From an uncultured Eubacterium sp. (GTDB lineage: Bacteria > Bacillota > Clostridia > Lachnospirales > Lachnospiraceae), in the NCBI GenBank assembly GCA_934316845.1, contig CAKRDZ010000001.1, forward strand, positions 62,001 to 126,000: a stretch of DNA of 64,000 bases. Reading direction: 5' to 3'. The notes under the pieces were generated by a model. That model worked only from the letters and a program-made list of their open reading frames with translations. It had not been told where the DNA came from and did not search any database. Shown one piece after another: positions 34,412-43,109 of this stretch (positions within the stretch are counted from its first letter, which is position 1; each line of letters begins with the position of its first letter). The position numbers were made by a program, and so were the translations under genes.

Positions 34412-34610
34412 CTGCGCTGTGCCTAGGCGCACTTCAGTATATCTTGATTGTATATCGGAAAGAGGGGAAACGTCAAGAAAAAGATGAATTTCGCCATAAT
34501 GCTGACAAATTTATTTTTTATATTAAAGGTAAAATATGTGAGATGTGAACAAATTGTAAAAAAAGAAAGAAGGAATATGGCCATATTTTTTACAAAATTC
34601 AAAAACACCC

Positions 34611-34639
34611 TTGCATATTAAGGCTAGTAGTGTTATAAT
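34611..34639 (+). promoter_or_regulatory. Promoter of the secreted Ig-domain protein gene
   Basis: TTGCAT (34611-34616), 17-base spacer, TATAAT (34634-34639), 79 bases before the ATG. Confidence 0.8.
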
Positions 34640-34717
34640 CGACTTAAATATCATTGTGGATGTATTGGAGTTTTTCTGCAATGGAATACAAAACAAAACA
34701 ATTTAGGAGGTATTACG

Positions 34718-37342
34718 ATGAGACAAATCGGTACACAGTCAGCCAAGTATTTCAGAAGATTTGTGACAGCGATGCTCGTATTCGCGATGGTAATCACATC
34801 TTTGACTGTATCGTCCGTTGATTCTCAGGCGGCTAAGAAAGTGAAAAAAGTCACCATTGGGGTCAAAGTTGGCGGATCAGGAATTCTTGTGCTGAAAAAA
34901 GGACAGTCAAAGAAACTGAAGGTTTCTGTGACACCTAAAAAAGCAAGTAAAAAGGTTACATACAAATCAAGCAAAGCTTCAATCGTAAGCGTAAGTTCAA
35001 AAGGTGTTGTGAAAGCACGCAAGAGCAAAGGCTCTGCAAAGATCACAGTAACATCCAAGCAGAACGCAAAGAAAAAAGCTACGATTACTGTCAAGATTGG
35101 TACTCCTGTAAAAAAAGTTGCTATCTCCAAGACCGCAACTTCCACATGGTCAAGTGCCAATTATACAATTGTAGAAAAGAACGGACAGAAGACGAAAGTA
35201 TATCCTAAATATACTGACAAGCTGAAAGCCAAAAAGAACACATTCAAACTTATGAATGGCCGTAACATGGTGATCAAAGCTTCTGTTTCTCCAAAGAAAG
35301 CAACACGCAAATCTTTGAAATGGTCAACCAATAAAGGTTCCGTACTTAAAGTCGTTGGAAATGGTACGAAAGCAACGGTTATCGCTCGTAAAGTCGGAAA
35401 AGCCAATGTCATCGCACAGGCTACAGACGGAAGCGGAAAGAAAGCCGTTGTAAAAGTAACGGTTATCAAGTTTAAGAGTGATAAGACACCGGCTCCTACA
35501 GCAGAACCGGATACAAGAAAGAAAACTTTGGTAGAAGATTTCGAAAGTTATGAAGTCGGAACCAAATGGGAAAGATACACAGCCGGCGGATTTGCTAATT
35601 CCGGTACGATGACTGTCGTACAGGATCCGGAAGATCCTACCAATAAATGTTTGAAAGTAACATACGATGGCGCAGACCAGTCATTTGACTTTGCTCCTGC
35701 TTTCCAGGCAGATCTTTCTAAATTAAAAGATTCGGAAGGAAAGAGTACAGCAGGCAAGACATTGGGAAGTTATACAGGAATCGGATTTGATTCCCGTATC
35801 GTAAGTAATGACCCATCTTCCGTACAGTATAAGAAAGCATTCTGCTACTTTGATCAGGCAGATGCGATCAAACACACGGATTACTTTGCAGCAAGCAAGA
35901 ATAGTACTGCAAGTGCACACGTTGATAAGGATGGTAATAAAGTAGATGCAGGTGCTGCCAATGAATTTAAACCACTTCGTTTTGGTGTAAATGTCTCCAT
36001 GGCGGAGGGAAGCGACAAAGAGAATGGTATTACTCTTTACAATGGTCAATCTTCCAAAGAGTCCAATAAGTACTTCCCATTTGCTTACAGCATTTGGGAG
36101 CAGGCAAATGCAGCGACGCATTTTGCAAAAGACTCTTGTACAGCAGGATATAAAGATTCTGAGACCGATGCTAATATGAAAGTTGGATTTGCAACCAGAT
36201 CCCTTACTTTTGATAAGAGCAGAATCAACGAAGCAGACAGTACTCTTGTAAATCAGAGCAAATTTGATTTCGTTTTAGGTTCAACTTACGAAGGTGGAAG
36301 CAAATTCAAAGTGAACAATGTATCTGCTACTTTGTATCTTGACAATATTGCATTGATTGAAGAAGATATTCCTGTCACAGGATTCGAACTTTCTGCCGGA
36401 GACAATCCTCGTGTGGCACCTGGCAACAAACTGGTTGTTGAAGCAAAATACACACCGGAAGATACAACACAGAAAGGTCTTACATGGACTACAAACAATG
36501 ACAAAGTAAAAGTTGATGCAAATGGAAATGTTACTGTTGATGATGATTTCTTCAAGGGCATCAGCAAAGATGTGAAAGAAGTTTCCGTTGTTGTTACAGC
36601 AACTTCAACATTCAATCCTGCTCTTACAAAGAGCGTTACGATCACAGTATACCGTGTAGAGACACCAAAAGAACCACTCGTACTTACTGCAGATATGTTT
36701 GATGCAGAAATGTCCGGCGAAGGTATCACGGTAACGAAGATGACAGATGCAGATGGAAAAGAGTTCTTCAGACTTCATTTTGCTAAGAACCAGACATTTG
36801 CATTCTTCAAACTGCCACAGGAAGTTGATCTTTCTGCATATGGAAGTTTGGAATTTGTTGGAAATACTACCGGACAGTTGACGTTCCGTATGACAGACAA
36901 TACGTTTGTAAAAGATATGGAAAAATGGTGGGAAAAAGTAAATTGTATTGAATACTACCCATTCTTTAAGGGGTCTTACCCATATCGTCCAAAAGGAGAT
37001 ATCTCCGTAGATGACTTTATGGCTAAGTATCCGGAACTTGACCGCGCAGCTGTAGAGAAAGCAGCAAATGCAAGCGGCATTCTTACAGATGGTACTGCAG
37101 TTGGACCAAGAGGAATTGAGACAATAACTGGTACCATGAAAGATATTACCAAAGATGCTAAGAGCAGCAACAAGAAAGCTACTTACTTTGTATTCAGTCT
37201 TGATCAGAAGGGATTCGATGATGACGGTGCTTCTCTTGGATGGGATGAAGGTGTATATGACATTTACTCCATCAAATTTATTCCAAAGGCAGACGATGAC
37301 GCAGATGTTGAATCACCATCTGTAGAGATACCTGCAAACTAA
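34718..37342 (+). CDS. Secreted protein with three Ig-like domains and beta-rich modules
   Basis: 874 residues. Signal peptide 1-38 (SSVDSQAA). Lys-rich BIG_2-like domains at about 40-130 (KKGQSKKLKVSVTPKKASKK) and 131-250 (KASVSPKKATRKSLKWSTNK). A 285-residue module (265-550) starts LVEDFESYEVGTKWERYTAG and has YFDQAD, YFPFAYSIWEQ and TLYLDNIAL, like a family of concanavalin-fold or carbohydrate-binding modules. A third Ig-like domain (PVTGFELSAGDNPRVAPGNK, about 552-650) precedes a 210-residue end domain with TFAFFKLPQEVDLSAYGS and EYYPFFKG, related to a domain in the next protein. No catalytic residues recognised. Bases 35516-35864 are copied inverted at 42976-42628. Confidence 0.75.
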   Translation: MRQIGTQSAKYFRRFVTAMLVFAMVITSLTVSSVDSQAAKKVKKVTIGVKVGGSGILVLKKGQSKKLKVSVTPKKASKKVTYKSSKASIVSVSSKGVVKARKSKGSAKITVTSKQNAKKKATITVKIGTPVKKVAISKTATSTWSSANYTIVEKNGQKTKVYPKYTDKLKAKKNTFKLMNGRNMVIKASVSPKKATRKSLKWSTNKGSVLKVVGNGTKATVIARKVGKANVIAQATDGSGKKAVVKVTVIKFKSDKTPAPTAEPDTRKKTLVEDFESYEVGTKWERYTAGGFANSGTMTVVQDPEDPTNKCLKVTYDGADQSFDFAPAFQADLSKLKDSEGKSTAGKTLGSYTGIGFDSRIVSNDPSSVQYKKAFCYFDQADAIKHTDYFAASKNSTASAHVDKDGNKVDAGAANEFKPLRFGVNVSMAEGSDKENGITLYNGQSSKESNKYFPFAYSIWEQANAATHFAKDSCTAGYKDSETDANMKVGFATRSLTFDKSRINEADSTLVNQSKFDFVLGSTYEGGSKFKVNNVSATLYLDNIALIEEDIPVTGFELSAGDNPRVAPGNKLVVEAKYTPEDTTQKGLTWTTNNDKVKVDANGNVTVDDDFFKGISKDVKEVSVVVTATSTFNPALTKSVTITVYRVETPKEPLVLTADMFDAEMSGEGITVTKMTDADGKEFFRLHFAKNQTFAFFKLPQEVDLSAYGSLEFVGNTTGQLTFRMTDNTFVKDMEKWWEKVNCIEYYPFFKGSYPYRPKGDISVDDFMAKYPELDRAAVEKAANASGILTDGTAVGPRGIETITGTMKDITKDAKSSNKKATYFVFSLDQKGFDDDGASLGWDEGVYDIYSIKFIPKADDDADVESPSVEIPAN
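35516..35864 (+). repeat. Inverted repeat copy A (in the secreted Ig protein)
   Basis: This part of the gene is nearly identical and collinear, without indels, to the minus strand of 42976-42628. The two copies are 6.8 kb apart and inverted. Confidence 0.9.
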
Positions 37343-37354
37343 TTATGTAATAAC

Positions 37355-37444
37355 TATCCTTGGTTTTGAGGACCTGCCGGTGTAATACCTGGCGCCGGCA
37401 GAACTCTCAACCACCCTGATAGGGTGGGGAAGCCTCAAGGGATA
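37355..37444 (+). promoter_or_regulatory. Structured leader, three-way-junction fold
   Basis: TATCC (37355-37359) with GGATA (37440-37444) and TTGAGG (37366-37371) with CCTCAA (37433-37438) close a stem. Inside are CTGCCGG/CCGGCAG (37374-37380/37395-37401) and CCACCCT/AGGGTGG (37411-37417/37421-37427). It lies 35 bases before the start of the next gene and has no T-run, so it is not a simple terminator. No known riboswitch class fits. Confidence 0.5.
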
Positions 37445-37479
37445 TTTATTAAATAAAAATCAAAATGGAGGTAAGAGTT

Positions 37480-40005
37480 TTGAAAAAGAATTTCAAAAGA
37501 ACTTTAGCAAAGGTTATGGCCGTTGCTTTGACTGTTTCTATGGTTGGCGTTGCTTCTGACGATGTAGACGCAGCTAAGAAGATCAAACTTTCAAAGAAAA
37601 CTGTTTCCGTAGCTAAGGGAAAGACCAAAAAAGTAACTATCAAAAACGTAAAAGCCAAAAAGGTGAAAAAACTTACAGTAAAGAGCGCTAACAAAAAGAT
37701 CGCTACTGTAAAGAAGGCTGGAAAAACTGCTATCAAAGTAACAGGTAAAAAAGCAGGAAAATCCACAAAGGTAACTGTAAAAGTAACTGTTAAGGGCAAG
37801 AAGAAAGCTACTAAGCTTACTTTGAAAGTTAAAGTAACAAAAGCTAAGAAAGCTTCTAAGTCTAAGACAACAGCTGCTCCATCAGCAAGTGCTACACCTG
37901 CAGCATCTGCAGCAGCAAGCGCTACACCTGCAGCATCTGCAGCAGCAAGCAAAGCTCCAGCAAGCAATGCTCCAGCAAGCAAAGCTCCAACAAGTGCTAC
38001 ACCAGCACCTACAGCTCCAGTAAGTGCTACACCAGAAGCTACAGCTACAGCACCAGCTCCTGAAAAATCATATGATCCAGAAAAAGCTGACTTGAACGTT
38101 GCTTTGACAGCAGAGAAAGTTACAAAATTCTCTACTAGTGGTGAATATGGACAGGTAACATTCAACGAAGACGGAACAGTTTCCTTCTCTTCACAGCCAA
38201 CAACTAAGGAAAAAGATGCCGATGGTAATGAAACAGATAAGGTAAAAGCTGTATCTGTATACAACAATGGTCTTGGTTTCTTCCTTGGTGATACAGCTGA
38301 GGATCAGGTAGACGTAAGTGATTATCAGTATGTATCTCTTCGCGTTAAAACAGATGCTGAAGTTAAACTTATGACTTGGGCAGGCGGCGACGACGCTAAC
38401 AGTTTCTGGGATAAAACCGATACATGGGGATCTGTAGTTCAAACTGTTGAAAATGCAGATGGTTCCAAGACACTTGTTTACGAAGTTAAGACTGCATATG
38501 GCAAGAAAGCTAACAAAGCGAAAGCTATCGGTTTGACTTTGAAATCAAACAAAGAAGGTACTACAGGTAATGACGAAGGAGATGAGGAAGCTAAAGAGGG
38601 AACACTCTATAGCATCACATTCTCTAACAAGATTCCTGAAGCTGTAAAACCAGCAGAGCCAACAGCTACTCCTGTTATCGAGACTATCGCTTTGGATCTT
38701 ACTGCTACATCTAAGACAATGAAGTCTGATGTAACACCTGCAGATGGGGTATTCCCATATGCAAAACAGTATCAGAGTGCATTCTTTGATATCCCTGAAG
38801 ATATCAACCTTGCACAGGTTACAAAAGCAGTCATCAAAGCAGATGTACCAAATCAGCTTTCTTTCACATTGTGGAACAACACATTGGATCAGAAAGCTGA
38901 GAGCTGGTGGTCCAAGAAGAGCTTTACAGCATTCGTAACATACCCATTCTATGGTGGATCCTGCACCGCTCGTGATGAAAAAGGCGGATTTGGCGGAGAC
39001 AAGGGCGAAGAAACATTGACATATGATATCGCACCTAACTGGACAGTTGCAGGTAACGGTGGTTACGTATCAATTGGTTCTAACCAGAAGATAGAAGATG
39101 GCGATGTTTACAAAATTCTCAGCGTAGAACTTGTTATCGACCACTCTAAAGATGCTATCAAAGATGTTGTTGAGCCTGAAGTTACACCAGCACCAACAGC
39201 TTCAGCAAGCGCAGCTCCAAGTGCAGAGCCATCTGTAGCTCCAAGTACAGAGCCTAGTGCAGCTCCAGTAGTTTCTGCTGAGCCAGAAACAAAAGATCCT
39301 GAAACAAGTGCAGCACCAACTCAGAAACCATCTAACGAGTCTCCGAAGGTTGAGACTACAGATAACGAAAGTGGAGACACAGAGTCTGGTGATGTTACTA
39401 AGCCAACAAAATCTCCTGCGCCAACAGAAGCTCCAGAGACAACAAAAGCTCCAGAAGCAGAGACACCTGAGATTAACGTTGCATTGAAAAATGATAACAT
39501 GTTTACTTGTGGTGACTTAATTGCTGTTGAAAGTGGCGATGTAACTAAGGATGTATTTTCAGGAACAGAGTCCGAAGACGGCATCAGTTTTACAACTAAG
39601 AATGAACACTGGGGCGGCGGTATGGCGTTCTACTTCAATACAGATAAATCTGCTGTTAATTTAAAAGATTATAAATCTATTGAAGTAACACTTTCTGCTA
39701 CATCTGATGATGGTGCTAAGACTCCAGTAGGCGCTATGTTGTTTAGCGGAGCTACAGCGGATAACTATCTGTACTCTAAGGCATATAAGTGGAGCGATTG
39801 GGCTGACTTGAAAGATGCTAAAGCAGATGAGACTACAATCACATTTGATTTGAATAAGGTAAAAGATGCTGGCGATGCATATGCATTTGGTATCAAATAC
39901 AATGGATGGGTTAAAGCAGACCCGGGTTCAGCGGAAGAAAAAGCTGCAAAAGCTAAAAAAGCTACCATCACAATCAAATCCATTAAGTTGATTCCAGCAG
40001 AATAA
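37480..40005 (+). CDS. Secreted protein with Lys-rich Ig-like domain and carbohydrate-binding-like domains
   Basis: 841 residues from TTG 37480 (GGAGG 37467-37471, spacing 8; the ATG at 37465 overlaps that site). Signal peptide (VAVALTVSMVGVASDDVDAA), a Lys-rich Ig-like domain (about 30-130: KKTVSVAKGKTKKVTIKNVK), an Ala/Ser/Pro linker, then three beta-rich modules: about 205-395 (VSVYNNGLGFFLGDTAEDQV, FWDKTDTWGSVVQ), 410-570 (SAFFDIPEDINLAQ, LWNNTLDQKAESWWSKK, FVTYPFYGG) and, after a second linker, 680-841 (MAFYFNTDKSAVNLKDYKSI, SKAYKWSDWADL). The middle one resembles the end of the preceding protein. No catalytic motif is seen; likely a non-catalytic polysaccharide binder next to the xylanase. 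Codons are unusually A/T-neutral and GCT-rich, suggesting high expression. Confidence 0.72.
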   Translation: MKKNFKRTLAKVMAVALTVSMVGVASDDVDAAKKIKLSKKTVSVAKGKTKKVTIKNVKAKKVKKLTVKSANKKIATVKKAGKTAIKVTGKKAGKSTKVTVKVTVKGKKKATKLTLKVKVTKAKKASKSKTTAAPSASATPAASAAASATPAASAAASKAPASNAPASKAPTSATPAPTAPVSATPEATATAPAPEKSYDPEKADLNVALTAEKVTKFSTSGEYGQVTFNEDGTVSFSSQPTTKEKDADGNETDKVKAVSVYNNGLGFFLGDTAEDQVDVSDYQYVSLRVKTDAEVKLMTWAGGDDANSFWDKTDTWGSVVQTVENADGSKTLVYEVKTAYGKKANKAKAIGLTLKSNKEGTTGNDEGDEEAKEGTLYSITFSNKIPEAVKPAEPTATPVIETIALDLTATSKTMKSDVTPADGVFPYAKQYQSAFFDIPEDINLAQVTKAVIKADVPNQLSFTLWNNTLDQKAESWWSKKSFTAFVTYPFYGGSCTARDEKGGFGGDKGEETLTYDIAPNWTVAGNGGYVSIGSNQKIEDGDVYKILSVELVIDHSKDAIKDVVEPEVTPAPTASASAAPSAEPSVAPSTEPSAAPVVSAEPETKDPETSAAPTQKPSNESPKVETTDNESGDTESGDVTKPTKSPAPTEAPETTKAPEAETPEINVALKNDNMFTCGDLIAVESGDVTKDVFSGTESEDGISFTTKNEHWGGGMAFYFNTDKSAVNLKDYKSIEVTLSATSDDGAKTPVGAMLFSGATADNYLYSKAYKWSDWADLKDAKADETTITFDLNKVKDAGDAYAFGIKYNGWVKADPGSAEEKAAKAKKATITIKSIKLIPAE

Positions 40006-40048
40006 TTCAATTCATTAGCGAAATACTATTTCACTAAGTGATCAACCC

Positions 40049-40084
40049 AAGGGTGCATAGGCATATGCTATATGCACCCTTTTT
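40049..40084 (+). terminator. Terminator before the xylanase
   Basis: AAGGGTGCATA pairs with TATGCACCCTT, then TTT. It lies only 30 bases before the xylanase ATG, so some read-through is likely. Confidence 0.85.
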
Positions 40085-40114
40085 AAATCAAATAATCTAA
40101 GGAGGTATTTAAAC

Positions 40115-42427
40115 ATGCATAAGAATACTAAAAATGTATTGACAAAAGCACTTGCCCTTACATTGGCAGTTTCTATGATGACTGTTTCTGCACCGGCTGC
40201 TGACGCGGCGAAGAAACCTGCTTTGAGTGCAAAGAAAGTAACTCTTAAAGCCGGAAAAAGCAAAAAGATTACAGTCAAAAATGTGAAAGCAAAAAAAGTT
40301 AAAAAATTAACAGTTAAGACCAATAAGAAAAAAGTTGCAACTGTTAAAAAGAACGGAAAAACAGCATTTACAGTAAAAGGTGTAAAAGCCGGTACTGCGA
40401 AAGTTACCGCTACTGTAAAAGTAGGAAAGAAAAACTACAAATTGAATGTAAAGGTTAAAGTAACAGCTGCATCCAAGAAAAATGATGCTACGGCGGCTCC
40501 TGCTGCTACAGCAACAACGGCTCCTACAGCTACTGCAGCAGCAACGGCTGCTCCTGCTGCTACAGCACCGGCTGTAACAACACAGCCAACTGTAGCACCA
40601 CCAATAGTTACTGCTCCGGCAATACCGGAACCATCCAAAGAACCGGTTAAGACATTCCCATATACTGTAATCGAAAATAATTTCGATACAGAAGAGGATA
40701 TGAAAGACTGGTATATCCGTTACAATGAAGATGACAACACTGCTGCCGGTCTGAATACAAAAATTTCGGTATCCAGCGAAGCACACACAGGTGCAGGTGC
40801 TATGCTTGTATCTGAAAGATTAAAAGCCTGGAACAGCCCTACGATCGATCTGACAGACAAAGTGGTTGCAGGCGGTAACTACAAAGTTTCATTTTGGGCA
40901 AAAGTACCACAGGCAGATGAGGATTTCGAAGATGGTATCAAACTTCGTATCTCCGGTGGTACAAAAGCCGAAGAAGGTGCGGATGAGATTTATTGTAACT
41001 ATCCGGCAGATACGGATTATGAAATCCTCTCAGACGAGTGGATCAAATGTGAGACAACATTTAATGTATCAGATGCATTTTATAGTTATATCTTCTACAT
41101 CGAATCCAATGGATCCGGTAAAGCATCATTCCTGATTGATGATCTGAAGATTGAATGTCAGTCTGAACCGGCAGAATTTGACGCGTCCCTTCCAAGTTTG
41201 AAGGATACTTACAAAGATTACTTCCCAATGATGGGCACAGCGTTAAGTTATGAGACACTTCTTAACAAGAACTCTCTTGGATTTGTTAAGAAACATTATG
41301 ATAGTATAACATATGGTAACTCTATGAAACCAGACTCTGTTATGGGAAGCAAGAAGGCTCTTGCCATTGATACAGGTTCTGTAGAAGCTCCGGAAGACAG
41401 CAAAATAGAGACAGCATCTATTGAAGATTACTATATTCCGGATGGTTATGCAAGCCATGCAGGAAACTTGGATAAATACGGTAACGTAGTTGTACCTAAG
41501 ATTGACTTTGCAAGCATTGACAAACAGTTAAAAGTTGCTCATGACAATGGATTGAAAGTTCGTTATCATACATTTATCTGGCACCAGCAGATGCCACATC
41601 ACTTCTTCACCGTTGGCTATTCCGATGACGATAAAGCAGCTTACGTAGATCAGGCAACAATGTATGATCGTGAAGAGATGTTCATCAAATCCGTATTGAA
41701 TCATATCTTTGCAGCAGATTATCCATATCGAGATACCGTTTACACCGTTGACGTTGTTAATGAGTACATCCATATGAAGAACCGCTCTTTTGAAGATGGA
41801 AAAGACAACTGGTGGAGACATATCTTCGGAGAAGAGATGAAACTGGATTGTGAGTATGTAAAACGTGCATTCAAATACGCTTATGATGCTTTGAAAGCAA
41901 ATGGCAAAGAAAAAGATGTTACTTTGTTGTACAATGATTACAATACTTACGATGCACCAGCTAAAGTTGTTACACTGATCAATAACATCAATAAGAAAGA
42001 TGATATTAACCCGGATGGAGAAAAACTTTGCGCAGGTATCGGTATGCAGTCTCACTTAGGCGATAAGGGAGCAACGGTAGAGGCTTACAACAATGCTCTC
42101 GATATGTTCCGTGAAGCTGGATTTGAGATTCAGGTTACGGAACTTGATGTGACAAAATTCGGTAATGTAACTGAAGAAACATCAAAAGAAGATAAGAAAG
42201 AGATTGAAGCGGAAAGTGCTGAATACTGGGGACAGATCATGAGCACCCTTTTGGATCAGAAAGCAAAAGGTGCTAATATAACAGCTGTAGTTATCTGGGG
42301 TCTTACCGATGCTACATCCTGGAGATCAGACGGATCTCCGCTGCTCTTTGGTAAAGATCTTGCTGATAAGAAACCAGCCTTTGATGCAGTAATTAATGCA
42401 GCAAAGAACTTTAAAGCAAGCAAATAA
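40115..42427 (+). CDS. Secreted GH10 endo-1,4-beta-xylanase with Ig-like and CBM domains
   Basis: 770 residues. Signal peptide (VSMMTVSAPAADAA), a Lys-rich Ig-like domain (about 33-125), an Ala/Thr/Pro linker, a CBM22/CBM4_9-like beta-sandwich (about 185-350: VIENNFDTEEDMKDWYIRYN to FLIDDLKIE) and a GH10 barrel (about 355-765). The acid/base Glu is in DVVNEYIH, the nucleophile Glu in VQVTELDVTKF, with FIWHQQMP and WGLTDATSWR also typical. It cuts internal xylose bonds in xylan at or outside the cell. No surface anchor other than the Lys-rich module is seen. GGAGG precedes the ATG. Confidence 0.93.
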   Translation: MHKNTKNVLTKALALTLAVSMMTVSAPAADAAKKPALSAKKVTLKAGKSKKITVKNVKAKKVKKLTVKTNKKKVATVKKNGKTAFTVKGVKAGTAKVTATVKVGKKNYKLNVKVKVTAASKKNDATAAPAATATTAPTATAAATAAPAATAPAVTTQPTVAPPIVTAPAIPEPSKEPVKTFPYTVIENNFDTEEDMKDWYIRYNEDDNTAAGLNTKISVSSEAHTGAGAMLVSERLKAWNSPTIDLTDKVVAGGNYKVSFWAKVPQADEDFEDGIKLRISGGTKAEEGADEIYCNYPADTDYEILSDEWIKCETTFNVSDAFYSYIFYIESNGSGKASFLIDDLKIECQSEPAEFDASLPSLKDTYKDYFPMMGTALSYETLLNKNSLGFVKKHYDSITYGNSMKPDSVMGSKKALAIDTGSVEAPEDSKIETASIEDYYIPDGYASHAGNLDKYGNVVVPKIDFASIDKQLKVAHDNGLKVRYHTFIWHQQMPHHFFTVGYSDDDKAAYVDQATMYDREEMFIKSVLNHIFAADYPYRDTVYTVDVVNEYIHMKNRSFEDGKDNWWRHIFGEEMKLDCEYVKRAFKYAYDALKANGKEKDVTLLYNDYNTYDAPAKVVTLINNINKKDDINPDGEKLCAGIGMQSHLGDKGATVEAYNNALDMFREAGFEIQVTELDVTKFGNVTEETSKEDKKEIEAESAEYWGQIMSTLLDQKAKGANITAVVIWGLTDATSWRSDGSPLLFGKDLADKKPAFDAVINAAKNFKASK

Positions 42428-42470
42428 TTTGAAATTCTAATAAGAAATTCTACTTGATAGAACGATAGAG

Positions 42471-42506
42471 AGAGCTCGTAGTTATGAACTGCGAGCTCTT
42501 GTTATT
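42471..42506. terminator. Terminator between xylanase and inverted remnant
   Basis: AGAGCTCG (42471-42478) pairs perfectly with CGAGCTCT (42492-42499), then TGTTATT. It can serve the xylanase and lies beside the stop of the minus-strand integrase remnant. Confidence 0.75.
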
Positions 42507-42630
42507 ATAAGAGCGAATTGATCACGGATTTACCGCGTTTTATCGTATCTGTAAAACTATGTCCATAAATATTCGTTGTGGTTGATACTTTGGCATGTCC
42601 ACCAATCTTTGCTACATCGATGGCACTCAT
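42505..42630 (-). pseudogene. C-terminal remnant of a tyrosine recombinase (integrase)
   Basis: Reading the minus strand from ATG 42630 gives MSAIDVAKIGGHAKVSTTTN, then IYGHSF and TIKRGKSVINSLL, stop at 42505-42507. The GGHAKVSTTTNIYGH stretch is the last catalytic part of tyrosine recombinases, with the His of the GH motif and the nucleophile Tyr. All else of the enzyme is missing; bases upstream belong to the inverted copy. A partial frame through KHTATLIRQ could be a chance match or older integrase sequence. Confidence 0.75.
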
Positions 42631-42976
42631 CTGCCTGATCAAAGTAGCAGTATGCTTTCTTATACTGTACAGAAGATGGGTCATTACTTACGACACGGGA
42701 ATCAAATCCGATTCCTGTATAACTTCCCAATGTCTTGCCTGCTGTACTCTTTCCTTCCGAATCTTTTAATTTAGAAAGATCCGCCTGGAAAGCAGGTGCA
42801 AAGTCAAACGACTGGTCTGCACCATCGTATGTTACTTTCAAACATTTATTGGTAGGATCTTCCGGATCCGGTACGACAGTCATCGTACCGGAGTTAGCAA
42901 ATCGGCCGGCTGTAAATATTTCCCATTTGGTTCCAACTTCATAATTTTCGAAGTCTTCTACCATAGTTTTCTTTCT
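42628..42976 (-). repeat. Inverted repeat copy B
   Basis: Counterpart of 35516-35864 in opposite orientation; 349 bases that align end to end with few substitutions. Confidence 0.9.
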
Positions 42977-42996
42977 TACAGGAGTACCAATCTTGA
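42628..42996 (-). pseudogene. Inverted, broken copy of part of the 34718-37342 gene
   Basis: The minus strand encodes VEDFENYEVGTKWEIFTAG to YKKAYCYFDQAD, almost the same as residues 266-382 of the secreted Ig protein. Upstream, 20 bases equal to 35091-35110 (KIGTPV) are joined straight to 35516, so the copy lacks the second Ig domain. It begins and ends abruptly, has no start codon region or signal peptide, and runs out of frame into the integrase remnant. An in-frame ATG at 42964 exists but I see no ribosome site. Confidence 0.85.
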
Positions 42997-43044
42997 AAAA
43001 TGTGGGGGAATAACACGATTTTTAAGGGTTTTGAGTCGTATCTA

Positions 43045-43073
43045 TTGAAATAGGGAAGTGGTTGTGATATAAT
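43045..43073 (+). promoter_or_regulatory. Promoter of the surface-glycan operon
   Basis: TTGAAA (43045-43050), 17-base spacer, TATAAT (43068-43073), 36 bases before the first glycosyltransferase start. Confidence 0.8.
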
Positions 43074-43109
43074 AAAATGCAATTATGCATAGAAAAGGGA
43101 ACGCACAAA

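Noticed and set aside
34389..34440. Terminator for mrnC or regulatory operator
   Set aside because: Lies upstream of mrnC on its own strand and has no T-run; kept only as an unexplained palindrome.
37365..37430. Simple rho-independent terminator for the 34718 gene
   Set aside because: No T-run follows either hairpin, and flanking bases pair to close a larger fold.
42557..42964. 135-codon minus-strand frame as an intact small secreted protein
   Set aside because: Lacks signal peptide and ribosome site; runs out of frame into the integrase remnant, so it is a pseudogene fragment.
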